From assembly GCA_017408625.1 (NCBI GenBank), contig JAFQUG010000135.1, positions 1 through 14,383 on the forward strand: DNA of 14,383 nt, in the 5' to 3' direction. Position 1 is the stretch's first letter; each line of letters starts with the position of its first letter. Position numbers and translations under genes: made by a program. The notes beneath the pieces are model-generated. The model ran no database searches, had not been told where the DNA came from, and worked only from the letters and a program-made list of their open reading frames with translations. This document shows positions 7,277-13,557 of the stretch, in pieces. Origin of the DNA: Clostridia bacterium. Lineage in GTDB: Bacteria > Bacillota_A > Clostridia > Oscillospirales > CAG-272.

Positions 7277-7490
7277 ATTTATCCTTTCCGAACAGAACGC
7301 CTATGTCCACGTCAAAAATCTCGGCAAGAACCGGGAACAACTCAATATCGGGGTAGCTTGTGCCGCGCTCCCATTTGGAAACCGACTGCGCAGAAAGGTT
7401 CATCTTTTTTGCCAACGTACTTTGTGTCCAGCCGCGCTCCTTGCGCAGCTCCAACAGGATCCTGCCGAACTTTTCAAGATGATACGTCAT
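7275..7490 (-). CDS. XRE-family helix-turn-helix regulator (small)
   Basis: The 71-residue protein is almost entirely one HTH_3/Cro-CI domain: FGRILLELRKERGWTQSTLAKKMNLSAQSVSKWERGTSYPDIELFPVLAEIFDVDIGVLFG. The recognition helix is SAQSVSKWERG. It should bind DNA as a dimer and probably has no effector domain. ATG 7490 is preceded by AAGGGGGCGAG, an adequate ribosome binding site; longer reading through 7706 would run into the MITE-like element and is not supported. Only 20 bases separate the start from that element's terminal repeat, so the promoter must lie in or across the insertion. The target is unknown; autoregulation or control of neighbours is a guess. It could be a trimmed form of a longer regulator whose upstream part was replaced. 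Confidence 0.85.
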   Translation of the reverse strand: MTYHLEKFGRILLELRKERGWTQSTLAKKMNLSAQSVSKWERGTSYPDIELFPVLAEIFDVDIGVLFGKDK

Positions 7491-7510
7491 CTCGCCCCCT
7501 TGATATCTGC

Positions 7511-7792
7511 TTAGCCGTACGGGAGTCGAACCGAATTGCCCGACGACGATGAATTTTTGCACCTTTCGGCGTGCTTTTACTCGCAAGATTGGTATCTTGC
7601 TTCGCAAAATCCCACCAAAATCTATCAAAAATGCATTCGCCGGCGGGTGCGAGCAGTTTTGACAGCGCAGATTTGTTCGAGCCCAAAAGCTTTTTCCGCA
7701 GGGCATATAGGCAATATGTCCAAGGGAAAAGATGCAGGGATCGGGAAAATCTGCCCGTCAAAACCAACTTGGTTCGACTTCCGTACGGCTAA
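7511..7792. mobile_element. MITE-like element with about 28-bp terminal inverted repeats
   Basis: The left end reads TTAGCCGTACGGGAGTCG... and the right end is its inverted copy; over 28 bases about 25 match, differences being purine transitions. The 282-bp interior has no credible gene but several hairpins: 7583-7600 (GCAAGAT/ATCTTGC), a wobble palindrome near 7632-7649, and 7701-7721 (GGGCATAT/ATATGTCC). A TA dinucleotide on each edge may be the target duplication, not proven. The element abuts the XRE gene on the left and provides the stop codon of the membrane protein on the right. Short, non-coding, ITR-bounded: a non-autonomous transposon or structured repeat. No transposase with matching ends is in the window. 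Confidence 0.65.
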
Positions 7793-8424
7793 TGGCGAAT
7801 GCGGCTATCTTCCCAGCTCTTATGAGCGGCAATGCGCCCGAAATAGTGAACGCAGAACAGCATTCCAACGCCCAAAATCCAACCTATAAGGGCGTTTTGG
7901 AAGGGCTGGAACAGTCCCACCGTGCCAATGAAAAAGTTTTCGATCCCCCAAGCCTGTGCGTAGCCGTAGCCATAGCCGGACATGATCAGGGAAAAGGTAT
8001 AAAAGCAGGCGGGGATCAGCCACAGGGCGGCGGGGACCGCGGTGGAGACAGCTGCCTCTACAAGCGCGGTTTTGCGGTAGCAAATTGCCCCCTCTGCCGC
8101 ATTCTCTTGCCCGCGCAGCTCTGCCGAGGTGGCGGCAAGATAGGCACGCTTGCGTGAGTTATTCTTAAAGTAAACCGTAATCATGACGATGGAAAGTATG
8201 GCTAAGGTGAAAAGCGAAAAGGCGAACATCACAAAGCGGTAGCGCGGTTCATAGCCGTCGCCCACCATCTGATTTTCCAAGGGACTCATGAAAATGGCAT
8301 ACAGCAGATAGGTGGCTATATGGTAGACGATTATGTAGAAAAATGCGTGTACGGCGGTTCTGACGTGATTGGGCTTTTCGGGGGTGTAGGTATCGGACGA
8401 GGTTGTGTTATAGTGGTTGTTCAT
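7789..8424 (-). CDS. Four-TM membrane protein of unknown function, C-terminus altered by repeat insertion
   Basis: I do not recognise a family. The 211-residue product has a polar N-terminus, TM segments at about 24-46, 64-86, 122-148 and 163-194 (possibly two helices in the last), and a tyrosine/glycine-rich loop SGYGYGYAQAWG. The start is ATG 8424, preceded by AAGGAGG at 5 bases, a very strong site; the upstream in-frame frame overlaps the AraC gene and is rejected. It lies 13 bases after the AraC stop, so the two form an operon. The stop TAG (7791-7789) belongs to the terminal inverted repeat of the MITE-like element, so the natural C-terminus was probably different or longer. The role may be a regulator-linked transporter or sensor, but this is only from context. 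Confidence 0.75.
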   Translation of the reverse strand: MNNHYNTTSSDTYTPEKPNHVRTAVHAFFYIIVYHIATYLLYAIFMSPLENQMVGDGYEPRYRFVMFAFSLFTLAILSIVMITVYFKNNSRKRAYLAATSAELRGQENAAEGAICYRKTALVEAAVSTAVPAALWLIPACFYTFSLIMSGYGYGYAQAWGIENFFIGTVGLFQPFQNALIGWILGVGMLFCVHYFGRIAAHKSWEDSRIRH

Positions 8425-8437
8425 GAAAACCTCCTTA

Positions 8438-9283
8438 TCATTCTTTGTTGGCGTGCCACTTTTCAATTTGCTCGTTACGGTATTGCAGGGGAGATTGCCC
8501 AAACCGTTGCTTGAATGCACGGATGTAGTAGTTTGCATCGGAAAAGCCGTATTTCATGGCGATAAAGCCAATAGGAAGCGACGTGAACAGCAGATCGGGG
8601 CGGCTTTGGTTGAGCCGTTCCTCCAAAACGAACTGCATGGGTGGCAGCCCTGTTGCGGCTTTGACGGTTTTGGTCAACGTCGTGCGGTTGGTGTTGAACA
8701 TACGGCAAAGGGATTCCACCGACATGGGACGCTCGGCGTGCTCTCTGATGTAGCGGACAATGGCGTCCTCGCCTCCCGTTTGCTTGCCCTGATAGGCACT
8801 TTCGGCAAGGCACATGACAGAAATGAGCTGTGAACGGGCGTGGCAGGACCACATGGGGTCAGTGCCGTGCGCACGAATGAACTGCTCGGCGGCGCGAAAA
8901 TGGGCGAGCAGGGAGCGGTAGGCATCGGCGCTCAGGGGGAGAACCCCGCAATACCGCTCGTCGCGTGTCAAAAACAGGTGAAAATCGGGATAACTGTATC
9001 TGGCACGAAGGTCGGGATAGCGGTCACTCTCAATGACCGTGCGACTCAGTCCGATGTTATAAAAATCGGGGCGGAAGCAAAAGCCCAGCACGTCACCCGT
9101 GCCGCCGTGCACCTTGACGGTGTCGGTATTGTTCAGGCATAGGAGCGTGTAGCCGTTGAGATAGCACCGAACCTCGGATAGCTCACAGGAAAAAGCGTCT
9201 GCGTGTACAAGATACAGCGAGAACATCTGTGTGTCTGCCTCAAGCTCAGTGGAGATGCGGATCAGATCGGGGGAATATTGCAT
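8438..9283 (-). CDS. AraC-family transcriptional regulator
   Basis: The 281-residue protein has a C-terminal double helix-turn-helix (about 174-269): MSVESLCRMFNTNRTTLTKTVKAATG ... LLFTSLPIGFIAMKYGFSDANYYIRAFKQRFGQSPLQYR, the canonical AraC/XylS pattern. The N-terminal 170 residues should hold a cupin-like sensor domain (GTGDVLGFCFRPDF near 61-74) but the ligand is not evident. ATG 9283 has AGAAAGGA 7 bases upstream; the frame's earlier start at 9316 falls on the predicted transcription start and is unlikely. The next gene, a four-TM protein, begins 13 bases downstream, suggesting that the regulator and membrane protein act in one pathway. Autoregulation is likely, as is common in the family. 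Confidence 0.9.
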   Translation of the reverse strand: MQYSPDLIRISTELEADTQMFSLYLVHADAFSCELSEVRCYLNGYTLLCLNNTDTVKVHGGTGDVLGFCFRPDFYNIGLSRTVIESDRYPDLRARYSYPDFHLFLTRDERYCGVLPLSADAYRSLLAHFRAAEQFIRAHGTDPMWSCHARSQLISVMCLAESAYQGKQTGGEDAIVRYIREHAERPMSVESLCRMFNTNRTTLTKTVKAATGLPPMQFVLEERLNQSRPDLLFTSLPIGFIAMKYGFSDANYYIRAFKQRFGQSPLQYRNEQIEKWHANKE

Positions 9284-9322
9284 AATAGAGTCCTTTCTTG
9301 CCGTGGATGAGCTCATGGATTT

Positions 9323-9351
9323 ATTTTAACATACCGCAAAGCATTTGTCAA
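9323..9351 (-). promoter_or_regulatory. Near-consensus promoter of the AraC/membrane protein operon
   Basis: On the minus strand TTGACA (9351-9346), 17 bases, TAAAAT (9328-9323) with TG directly upstream (TGT-TAAAAT). The octamer ATGCTTTG occurs twice, 12 bases apart, flanking the -35, and the palindrome ATGAGCTCAT (9307-9316) sits at the expected start of transcription; both are candidate operator sites. Confidence 0.85.
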
Positions 9352-9452
9352 AGCATGCACGGCGACAAAAATAGCACAATCATAAATCAAAGCCGACATG
9401 CAAGTGCTTTTGGGCATATTCTTTGTAATCAACAATGAAAGAGATGAATTCG
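9352..9452. other. Intergenic stretch without recognisable feature
   Basis: This AT-rich stretch upstream of the AraC promoter shows no open frame with a ribosome binding site, no strong hairpin and no promoter that I can defend. Longer frames crossing it on the minus strand run into repeat sequence and lack start signals. Confidence 0.5.
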
Positions 9453-9600
9453 TTGGGGGGAAACCGCGCTTTGCGCGGATGGTGGATTCGTGACCACTTC
9501 CTCGCTGCGCTCGGGTCAAGGGTCGAATGAAGAGAAGAGGAGATGGGTTTGGTAGACCGCGACCCTTGCATCGGTGACCTCAGGCCACCATCCCCCACCA
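9453..9600. repeat. Hairpin-ended non-coding repeat (MITE/REP-like)
   Basis: The left edge TTGGGGGG-AAA is followed by the perfect hairpin CCGCGC-TTT-GCGCGG (9464-9478) and GGATGGTGG (9477-9485). The right edge, read on the minus strand, is TGGTGGGGGATGGTGG (9600-9585). The inner boxes CAAGGGTCG on the left (about 9517-9525) and CGACCCTTG on the right (about 9560-9568) are also inverted. The two halves look like diverged copies of one sequence in opposite orientation, with an extra hairpin in the left one. No coding potential. Confidence 0.5.
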
Positions 9601-9655
9601 ACACAAAAAGCCCGCCGCTTTAGGAGCGTTCTCATAAGGATGTTTTCGGAACATG

Positions 9656-9720
9656 GTAGGGGCGAACATGCCGAGTTAAACTCGGCGGTTCGCCAGCGGG
9701 AGACCGCAGGTCTCCCCTAC
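9656..9720. repeat. Double-hairpin REP-like unit bounded by GTAGGGG and CCCCTAC
   Basis: Within the GTAGGGG (9656-9662) ... CCCCTAC (9714-9720) boundary there are two stems: first GGCGAAC ... GTTCGCC (9661-9694) enclosing GCCGAGT-TAA-ACTCGGC, then GGGAGACC-GCA-GGTCTCCC (9698-9716). This is the architecture of a REPIN or REP doublet. The GTAGGGG head matches the repeats inside the RAYT gene, so it is a candidate substrate of that transposase. Confidence 0.65.
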
Positions 9721-9736
9721 GGATACACATATAAAT

Positions 9737-9766
9737 ATCGGCGGAGAACTTGTTTTCTCTGCCGAT
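9737..9766. repeat. Hairpin overlapping the -35 of a promoter
   Basis: ATCGGCGGAGAA (9737-9748) pairs with TTCTCTGCCGAT (9755-9766) over 12 bp (one G-T) around a 6-base loop. The -35 hexamer of the adjacent promoter is in the loop and right arm. Confidence 0.6.
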
Positions 9767-9778
9767 TTGTGTTATAAT
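9750..9778 (+). promoter_or_regulatory. Promoter reading toward the AT-rich orphan gene
   Basis: TTGTTT (9750-9755), 17-base spacer, TATAAT (9773-9778) with TG one base upstream (extended -10). Predicted start near 9785, giving a leader of about 140 bases with two hairpins before ATG 9925. Confidence 0.6.
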
Positions 9779-9787
9779 GGGGCTAAC

Positions 9788-9816
9788 AAAAAAGGCTCCC
9801 TCCCGGAGGGAGCCTT
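9788..9816 (-). terminator. Intrinsic terminator reading leftward
   Basis: AAGGCTCCCTC (9792-9802) and GAGGGAGCCTT (9806-9816) form an 11-bp perfect stem with loop CCG; on the minus strand it is followed by TTTTTTG. The plus side has no T-tract. It would stop transcripts running leftward, for example read-through from the operon ending at 10606, and it lies at the 5-prime end of the plus-strand leader. Confidence 0.7.
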
Positions 9817-9836
9817 AGGATGCGCGCAGCCTTAGA

Positions 9837-9858
9837 GGTATGGGCTTTGCCCTATGCC
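9837..9858 (+). other. Imperfect hairpin in the leader of the AT-rich gene
   Basis: GGTAT-GGGC-TTT-GCCC-(T)-ATGCC forms about 9 bp with one bulged T and is followed by CTTTGTAAT. It may be a weak attenuator or only repeat debris. Confidence 0.3.
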
Positions 9859-9924
9859 TTTGTAATACAATGGCGAAACTTGTGATAAAACAAAAACATA
9901 AATAATAAATTGAGGAGCTCTACA

Positions 9925-10428
9925 ATGAAAACAAACATTAAATATGCCGCATTTGATTTGCTATTTTATTTAATGAGCGTATCCTTGTCGTTAGTCGGCG
10001 TAATTGTATTATTAACAAGCGATGATGAAGCCGGTCGCTTTTCTTGGGTAACAATCGTTTTCAGCCGTATTTTCCTGGTCTCGGTCATTATGCTTTTTGT
10101 TTCCATCAAAAATATACAATGGTTTAAAATTGTCGACGGACTAATCACAATTTATTGCCCGTTTGGAACGATTAAGCAGGTGCGGTTAGATGAAATTAAA
10201 AAGGCATTTAAAGACAATGCCGTTATCTTTCAACTTAAAATGCTTGGCATTAGACGTCCTCACATTGTACTGTGCCTCAAAAAATCAGTCGCAAGCAAGG
10301 ATATAAGCGGGGCTTATAACGGCAGCAAAAAACCATATATTATCATTCCGCATTCAATAGAAGCAGAACATCTGCTTCTGACAGAATACAAGAAGATATG
10401 CGGTGAAGAGTTAATCATAGAGGAGTAA
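9925..10428 (+). CDS. AT-rich orphan protein, two TM helices plus PH-like C-terminal domain
   Basis: I cannot assign a named family. The 167-residue protein has TM segments at about 9-30 and 42-61, then a soluble domain (about 66-160) of alternating hydrophobic strands (FKIVDGLITIYCPFGTIKQVRLDEIKKAF ... HIVLCLKK ... PYIIIPHS) that resembles small bacterial PH-like membrane proteins. ATG 9925 has GAGGAG 8 bases upstream; the TTG at 9910 overlaps that site and is rejected. Codon use is much more AT-rich than the flanking operons (LYS AAA, ILE ATT), and the gene stands alone between repeats, which suggests horizontal transfer. A strong hairpin terminator follows. Orientation is opposite to both flanking operons. 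Confidence 0.75.
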   Translation: MKTNIKYAAFDLLFYLMSVSLSLVGVIVLLTSDDEAGRFSWVTIVFSRIFLVSVIMLFVSIKNIQWFKIVDGLITIYCPFGTIKQVRLDEIKKAFKDNAVIFQLKMLGIRRPHIVLCLKKSVASKDISGAYNGSKKPYIIIPHSIEAEHLLLTEYKKICGEELIIEE

Positions 10429-10449
10429 TCCGCAAATTCCAATTTATTG

Positions 10450-10505
10450 AATAGTTAACCCCGACAGACAATGAAAAATCTGTCGGGGTTAACTATTTGT
10501 TTTCT
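10450..10505 (+). terminator. Strong intrinsic terminator after the AT-rich orphan gene
   Basis: AATAGTTAACCCCGACAGA (10450-10468) and its exact complement (10479-10497) form a 19-bp perfect stem with a 10-base loop, followed by TTGTTTTC on the plus strand. The minus side lacks a T-run, so it mainly serves the plus-strand gene. Confidence 0.85.
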
Positions 10506-10527
10506 GCAAATCAAATCTTGTGCAAAC

Positions 10528-10553
10528 GGACCGTCGGGGACGCCGGTTCCTAC
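10528..10553 (-). repeat. REP-like remnant
   Basis: On the minus strand GTAGGAACCGGCGTCC then CCGACGGTCC. It shares GTAGG, GGCG and CGACG boxes, in the same order and spacing, with the repeats in the RAYT gene. It looks like a single degenerate half-unit. Confidence 0.45.
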
Positions 10554-10605
10554 AAGGAGAATGGTAACTATCTTACGAGAACCAGCCTTTTGCAAGGTCG
10601 TTTTT

Positions 10606-11310
10606 TTACATCTTTCCCACGTAGAACACGCGCTTGAGCGAGTCCTTGAGCGGCTTGACGATAGCGATGATGATCAGCATCATGCCAAATACTGCCAGCG
10701 AGGCGCAGGGGAAGGGAGACCAGATGACGTGGCCGGGCAGCTCAAAGGTCAGGTGAATGAAGAATTCGAGCAGCAGCGTCCAGCCGCCAAGCGCGATAAA
10801 TCCGCCGCCTACGGTGTAGAGCCTGCCGCGTGGCACGTAGTGGAATACGGTGGTCACGGCGGTCATGATCAGCCCGAGCGTTCCCACAACCGGGAAGGCG
10901 AAGGACAGAAACCAATTTCCACCCGTGTGCAGGTCGATATAAAGAAGATAGAGCAGAATTGCGGCAAAGCCGACCGGAACGAAAATGGCGGGCGTGGTGC
11001 GCTTGAACCACAAGGGGAGAATGACGCAGAAATAGAATACGCCAATGCCGCCTGCCACGTAGCCCGACCAGGTTGCAACGTCGCCAAGCGAGAGGTCAAA
11101 CATGATGGAGAGCGCCGCGGTCAGAGCCAAAAGAATGGTGACTACGAACAAAATGCCCTTTCGATTGAATTCCTCGGATTCAAAATCCTTTTTTGGATAG
11201 GTGGGGGGAGCCTCTTTGATCGGCACGTCGGGATGATAGACGCGTGTGCCGCACACAGGGCAGATGCTTTGCCCGTCAGTCAGCTCCACGCCGCATTTGA
11301 TACAGAACAT
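10606..11310 (-). CDS. Zinc-ribbon six-TM membrane protein (DUF6320-like)
   Basis: The 234-residue protein starts with a zinc ribbon (CIKCG ... CPVCG; Cys3, Cys6, Cys17, Cys20), a proline-rich linker (APPTYPKKD) and then six hydrophobic segments (about 52-71, 78-102, 107-127, 132-156, 165-186, 198-219). This arrangement is that of DUF6320, which I associate from memory with Clostridial esterase/acyltransferase loci; a profile search would decide. It begins 3 bases after the stop of the esterase-acyltransferase fusion, with GAGGAGG inside that gene's end, so they are co-translated. It may act as a membrane partner or substrate exporter; this is inferred from context only. No clear terminator follows; the next leftward one is at 9788-9816. 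Confidence 0.78.
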   Translation of the reverse strand: MFCIKCGVELTDGQSICPVCGTRVYHPDVPIKEAPPTYPKKDFESEEFNRKGILFVVTILLALTAALSIMFDLSLGDVATWSGYVAGGIGVFYFCVILPLWFKRTTPAIFVPVGFAAILLYLLYIDLHTGGNWFLSFAFPVVGTLGLIMTAVTTVFHYVPRGRLYTVGGGFIALGGWTLLLEFFIHLTFELPGHVIWSPFPCASLAVFGMMLIIIAIVKPLKDSLKRVFYVGKM

Positions 11311-11313
11311 TGA

Positions 11314-13557
11314 TCAGACCTCCTCTCTTGCATTGCTTTGCGCGATGACGTGAATGCCAAGCTCGCGCAGGACTGCGTAAAGGTGCGGCTCGAGCAGCGG
11401 CCGCGCGGTGTTACGCATAATGTTGAACATCATTTTGCCCTTGTAGGTGATCAGCGAGGTATTGTATCGCTGACTTTTTTGCGTGCCCAGCACGAAATCA
11501 AGCCTGTCCACATATCTCTCAAATTCGGGCGGCATATTGGAAAGCCCCAGATTGGAGAAGGTAAAGCAGGATTTGCGCTCGCCCACGGCGTTGTAAACGC
11601 AGCTCATGACGATGTTTTTGAGCGGGAGCGGGCAGGCACGGATGAATAAGCTCTTTTCGCTTGAGACGTTGGATGCGATGATGGCAGCCATGCGGCGCGG
11701 CGTGATCTGCAGCTTCATCTGGTGCTGTACGCTCTGACAGATCTCAGGGAATGTGTAGTCGCCGTATTTGGTCTCAATGCCGGGAATGGTATAAAGGATA
11801 AAGTTTCGCAGCGTTTTGGAGGGGAAGATGCTGCGCAGATTGACAGGAACGAAGATCTTGATCGGCTTGTGCTTGGCAGGATTGCGGATCTGCTGCTTTT
11901 GCAGCCTGTCGGTTGCCATTATCAAGGCTGCGGTCAGATATGCGGTCACGGTCACGCCCTGCGCCTTGGCCAGCGTGCGCACCTGCTCGGCGTCCAGGAT
12001 AAAGGTGGTGTTGGTGCGGAAGCCATCCACCTCGCGCAGCCCTCGGATCGAATAAGCGTCGGTATCGGTGCGCGGCAGGGAATGCTTGCCCGCGTATTTG
12101 AAAAAGCTGTCCTCCAGCTCAGCGGGATCGGGCTCCTCCAGGCGGTCGAGCACGCCGCCCTCGGCAGGCACCTTGACGCCGTATTTCTGGTAGATATATT
12201 CAGCCACAAGCGTTTTGAGGAATACAAGACCGCCGTTGCCATCGGTCAGCGCATGGAAAAATTCCACCGCGATACGCTTGTCGTACACGATGACGCGGAA
12301 GGCGCACTTGCGGATGTCGTCAAAGGGCATGCGCGCCAAGGGATAGGGCTTTTCCTCCATGATCTCGGGCGCGTGCGGTAGCTCTTCCAGATAGTACCAG
12401 AAAAAGCCTGCCTTGACACGCACGGCGATCGAGGGGAAGCGACGCACGGTCACGTCCAGCGCTGTGCGAAGTGCGTCCATGTCCACAGCCTCGGTCATGG
12501 TGGCGGCCAGGCGGAACACGTTGCTCCAGGAACGCGTGCGTGCAGCGGGAAAGATCTTGGCAGCATTGTCAAGAGCCATCCAGCGCAGCTTTTTCTGGCT
12601 GTGCATGCGCGTCTTGATGAACTTACGGATGCGGGTAAAGTCACGGTCGTAGTCCTTGATGCAGTAAAGGACATAGCCGTGCCACATCTCGGGTGTGACA
12701 ACAAGGTCGCTCTGTGCGCCCGATGCCAAAAGCCTGTCGTGCAGGCGGGTGGAGTCGTCCAGCAAGATCTCGGTGTCGCCAACAAAGATCAGCGAGGGCG
12801 GCATACCGACAAGATCGCCGAACAGGGGGGAGAGCAGAGGATTGGCTTTGGCTGCACGATCGGCCTCGGGAGAGTCCTCGGCCTTGGGATAGATGTTTTT
12901 TTCCGAGCTCTTTTGCTCGTCCGTGCCGTATGCATAGCAGTCGGCGTAATATTTGAGTCTTGCCGCGGTCAGCGTGGGGTCGCGCTTTTCATTGACCGCG
13001 TAGGAATCGGCCGTACCGGTCAGATCGGTCCAGGGGGAGATCGCAATAATGCCTGCGGGCATGGTGCGCCCCTTGGATTTGAGGGCAAGGCAGAGCGAGT
13101 AGCATAGTCCGCCGCCCGCGCTCTCGCCGCATAGTGTGATCTGCGCGGGCGCAAAGCCTGCCGAGAGCAGGTAGCCGTAAGCGTCCTCTGCATCGTCAAG
13201 TGCCGCGGGGAAGGGGTGCTCGGGTGCAAGCCTGTAGGCAACGCAAAGCACGCGAATGCCGCAGCGAGCGGCTAAAATCGCGGCAAAGCCTTTGGCGTAA
13301 TCCAGGTCACCGCAGGTGTATCCGCCACCGTGCAGGTAGAGAATGACGCCCGTGTTGACCTCGTCGCGCGGCTTGATCATGGAAGCGGGCATGGATCCGA
13401 TCGAAAAATCCTCAAAGGAGACGTCGTCCCTGTGAGAGGCGGCCATCAACCTGCCCAAGCGGTCTTGCCAGACGCGAATGGTCGAGAGCGAGCAGCCGTC
13501 AATAAAGGGCTTGAGCAGCTTCAGACGCGAGCGCAGAATCAGCGTGCCTTTTCTCAT
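11314..13557 (-). CDS. Fusion of HSL-family alpha/beta hydrolase and condensation-fold (HxxxDG) acyltransferase
   Basis: The 747-residue protein has two enzymes. Residues 1-318 are an alpha/beta hydrolase of the hormone-sensitive lipase type: oxyanion motif HGGG (76-79), nucleophile elbow GESAG with Ser146, acid probably Glu263 in GDTEILLDD, and His293 in MWHGY. Residues about 322-747 match alcohol-acetyltransferase/PapA-like proteins: LRWMALDNAAKIFP, RFPSIAVRVKAGFFWYYLE, and catalytic HALTDG (His435, Asp439). In relatives I know, these are separate proteins; Met327 could be the old start of the second. Joined, they suggest acyl removal and acyl transfer on one substrate pool, perhaps a lipid or glycolipid. 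ATG 13557 has AAAGGAG 8 bases upstream. It lies between the YmdB-like gene and the zinc-ribbon membrane gene, with a 3-base gap to the latter. Confidence 0.88.
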   Translation of the reverse strand: MRKGTLILRSRLKLLKPFIDGCSLSTIRVWQDRLGRLMAASHRDDVSFEDFSIGSMPASMIKPRDEVNTGVILYLHGGGYTCGDLDYAKGFAAILAARCGIRVLCVAYRLAPEHPFPAALDDAEDAYGYLLSAGFAPAQITLCGESAGGGLCYSLCLALKSKGRTMPAGIIAISPWTDLTGTADSYAVNEKRDPTLTAARLKYYADCYAYGTDEQKSSEKNIYPKAEDSPEADRAAKANPLLSPLFGDLVGMPPSLIFVGDTEILLDDSTRLHDRLLASGAQSDLVVTPEMWHGYVLYCIKDYDRDFTRIRKFIKTRMHSQKKLRWMALDNAAKIFPAARTRSWSNVFRLAATMTEAVDMDALRTALDVTVRRFPSIAVRVKAGFFWYYLEELPHAPEIMEEKPYPLARMPFDDIRKCAFRVIVYDKRIAVEFFHALTDGNGGLVFLKTLVAEYIYQKYGVKVPAEGGVLDRLEEPDPAELEDSFFKYAGKHSLPRTDTDAYSIRGLREVDGFRTNTTFILDAEQVRTLAKAQGVTVTAYLTAALIMATDRLQKQQIRNPAKHKPIKIFVPVNLRSIFPSKTLRNFILYTIPGIETKYGDYTFPEICQSVQHQMKLQITPRRMAAIIASNVSSEKSLFIRACPLPLKNIVMSCVYNAVGERKSCFTFSNLGLSNMPPEFERYVDRLDFVLGTQKSQRYNTSLITYKGKMMFNIMRNTARPLLEPHLYAVLRELGIHVIAQSNAREEV

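Noticed and set aside
7505..7545. tRNA-like 3-prime end (GGTTCGACTCC on the minus strand)
   Set aside because: The flanking bases do not form the 5-bp T-stem and no anticodon, D or acceptor stem can be built; the same sequence is in the inverted end of the element.
7474..7889. Overlapping open frames of 64-143 residues across the MITE-like element
   Set aside because: No start signals, frames on both strands through hairpins and inverted repeats; these are chance frames in a repeat.
9313..9604. Minus-strand frames of 68 and 74 residues
   Set aside because: They run through the hairpin-ended repeat and the AraC promoter with no ribosome binding site.
9656..9720. CRISPR repeat
   Set aside because: Palindromic but single-unit here, with no regular spacing or spacers and no cas genes in the window.
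10471..11313. Plus-strand frame of 280 residues
   Set aside because: Opposite strand of the zinc-ribbon membrane protein, which has a ribosome binding site, cysteine motifs and TM helices.
11722..12381. Plus-strand frame of 219 residues, and others opposite the fusion gene
   Set aside because: Antisense frames within a fully supported coding region.
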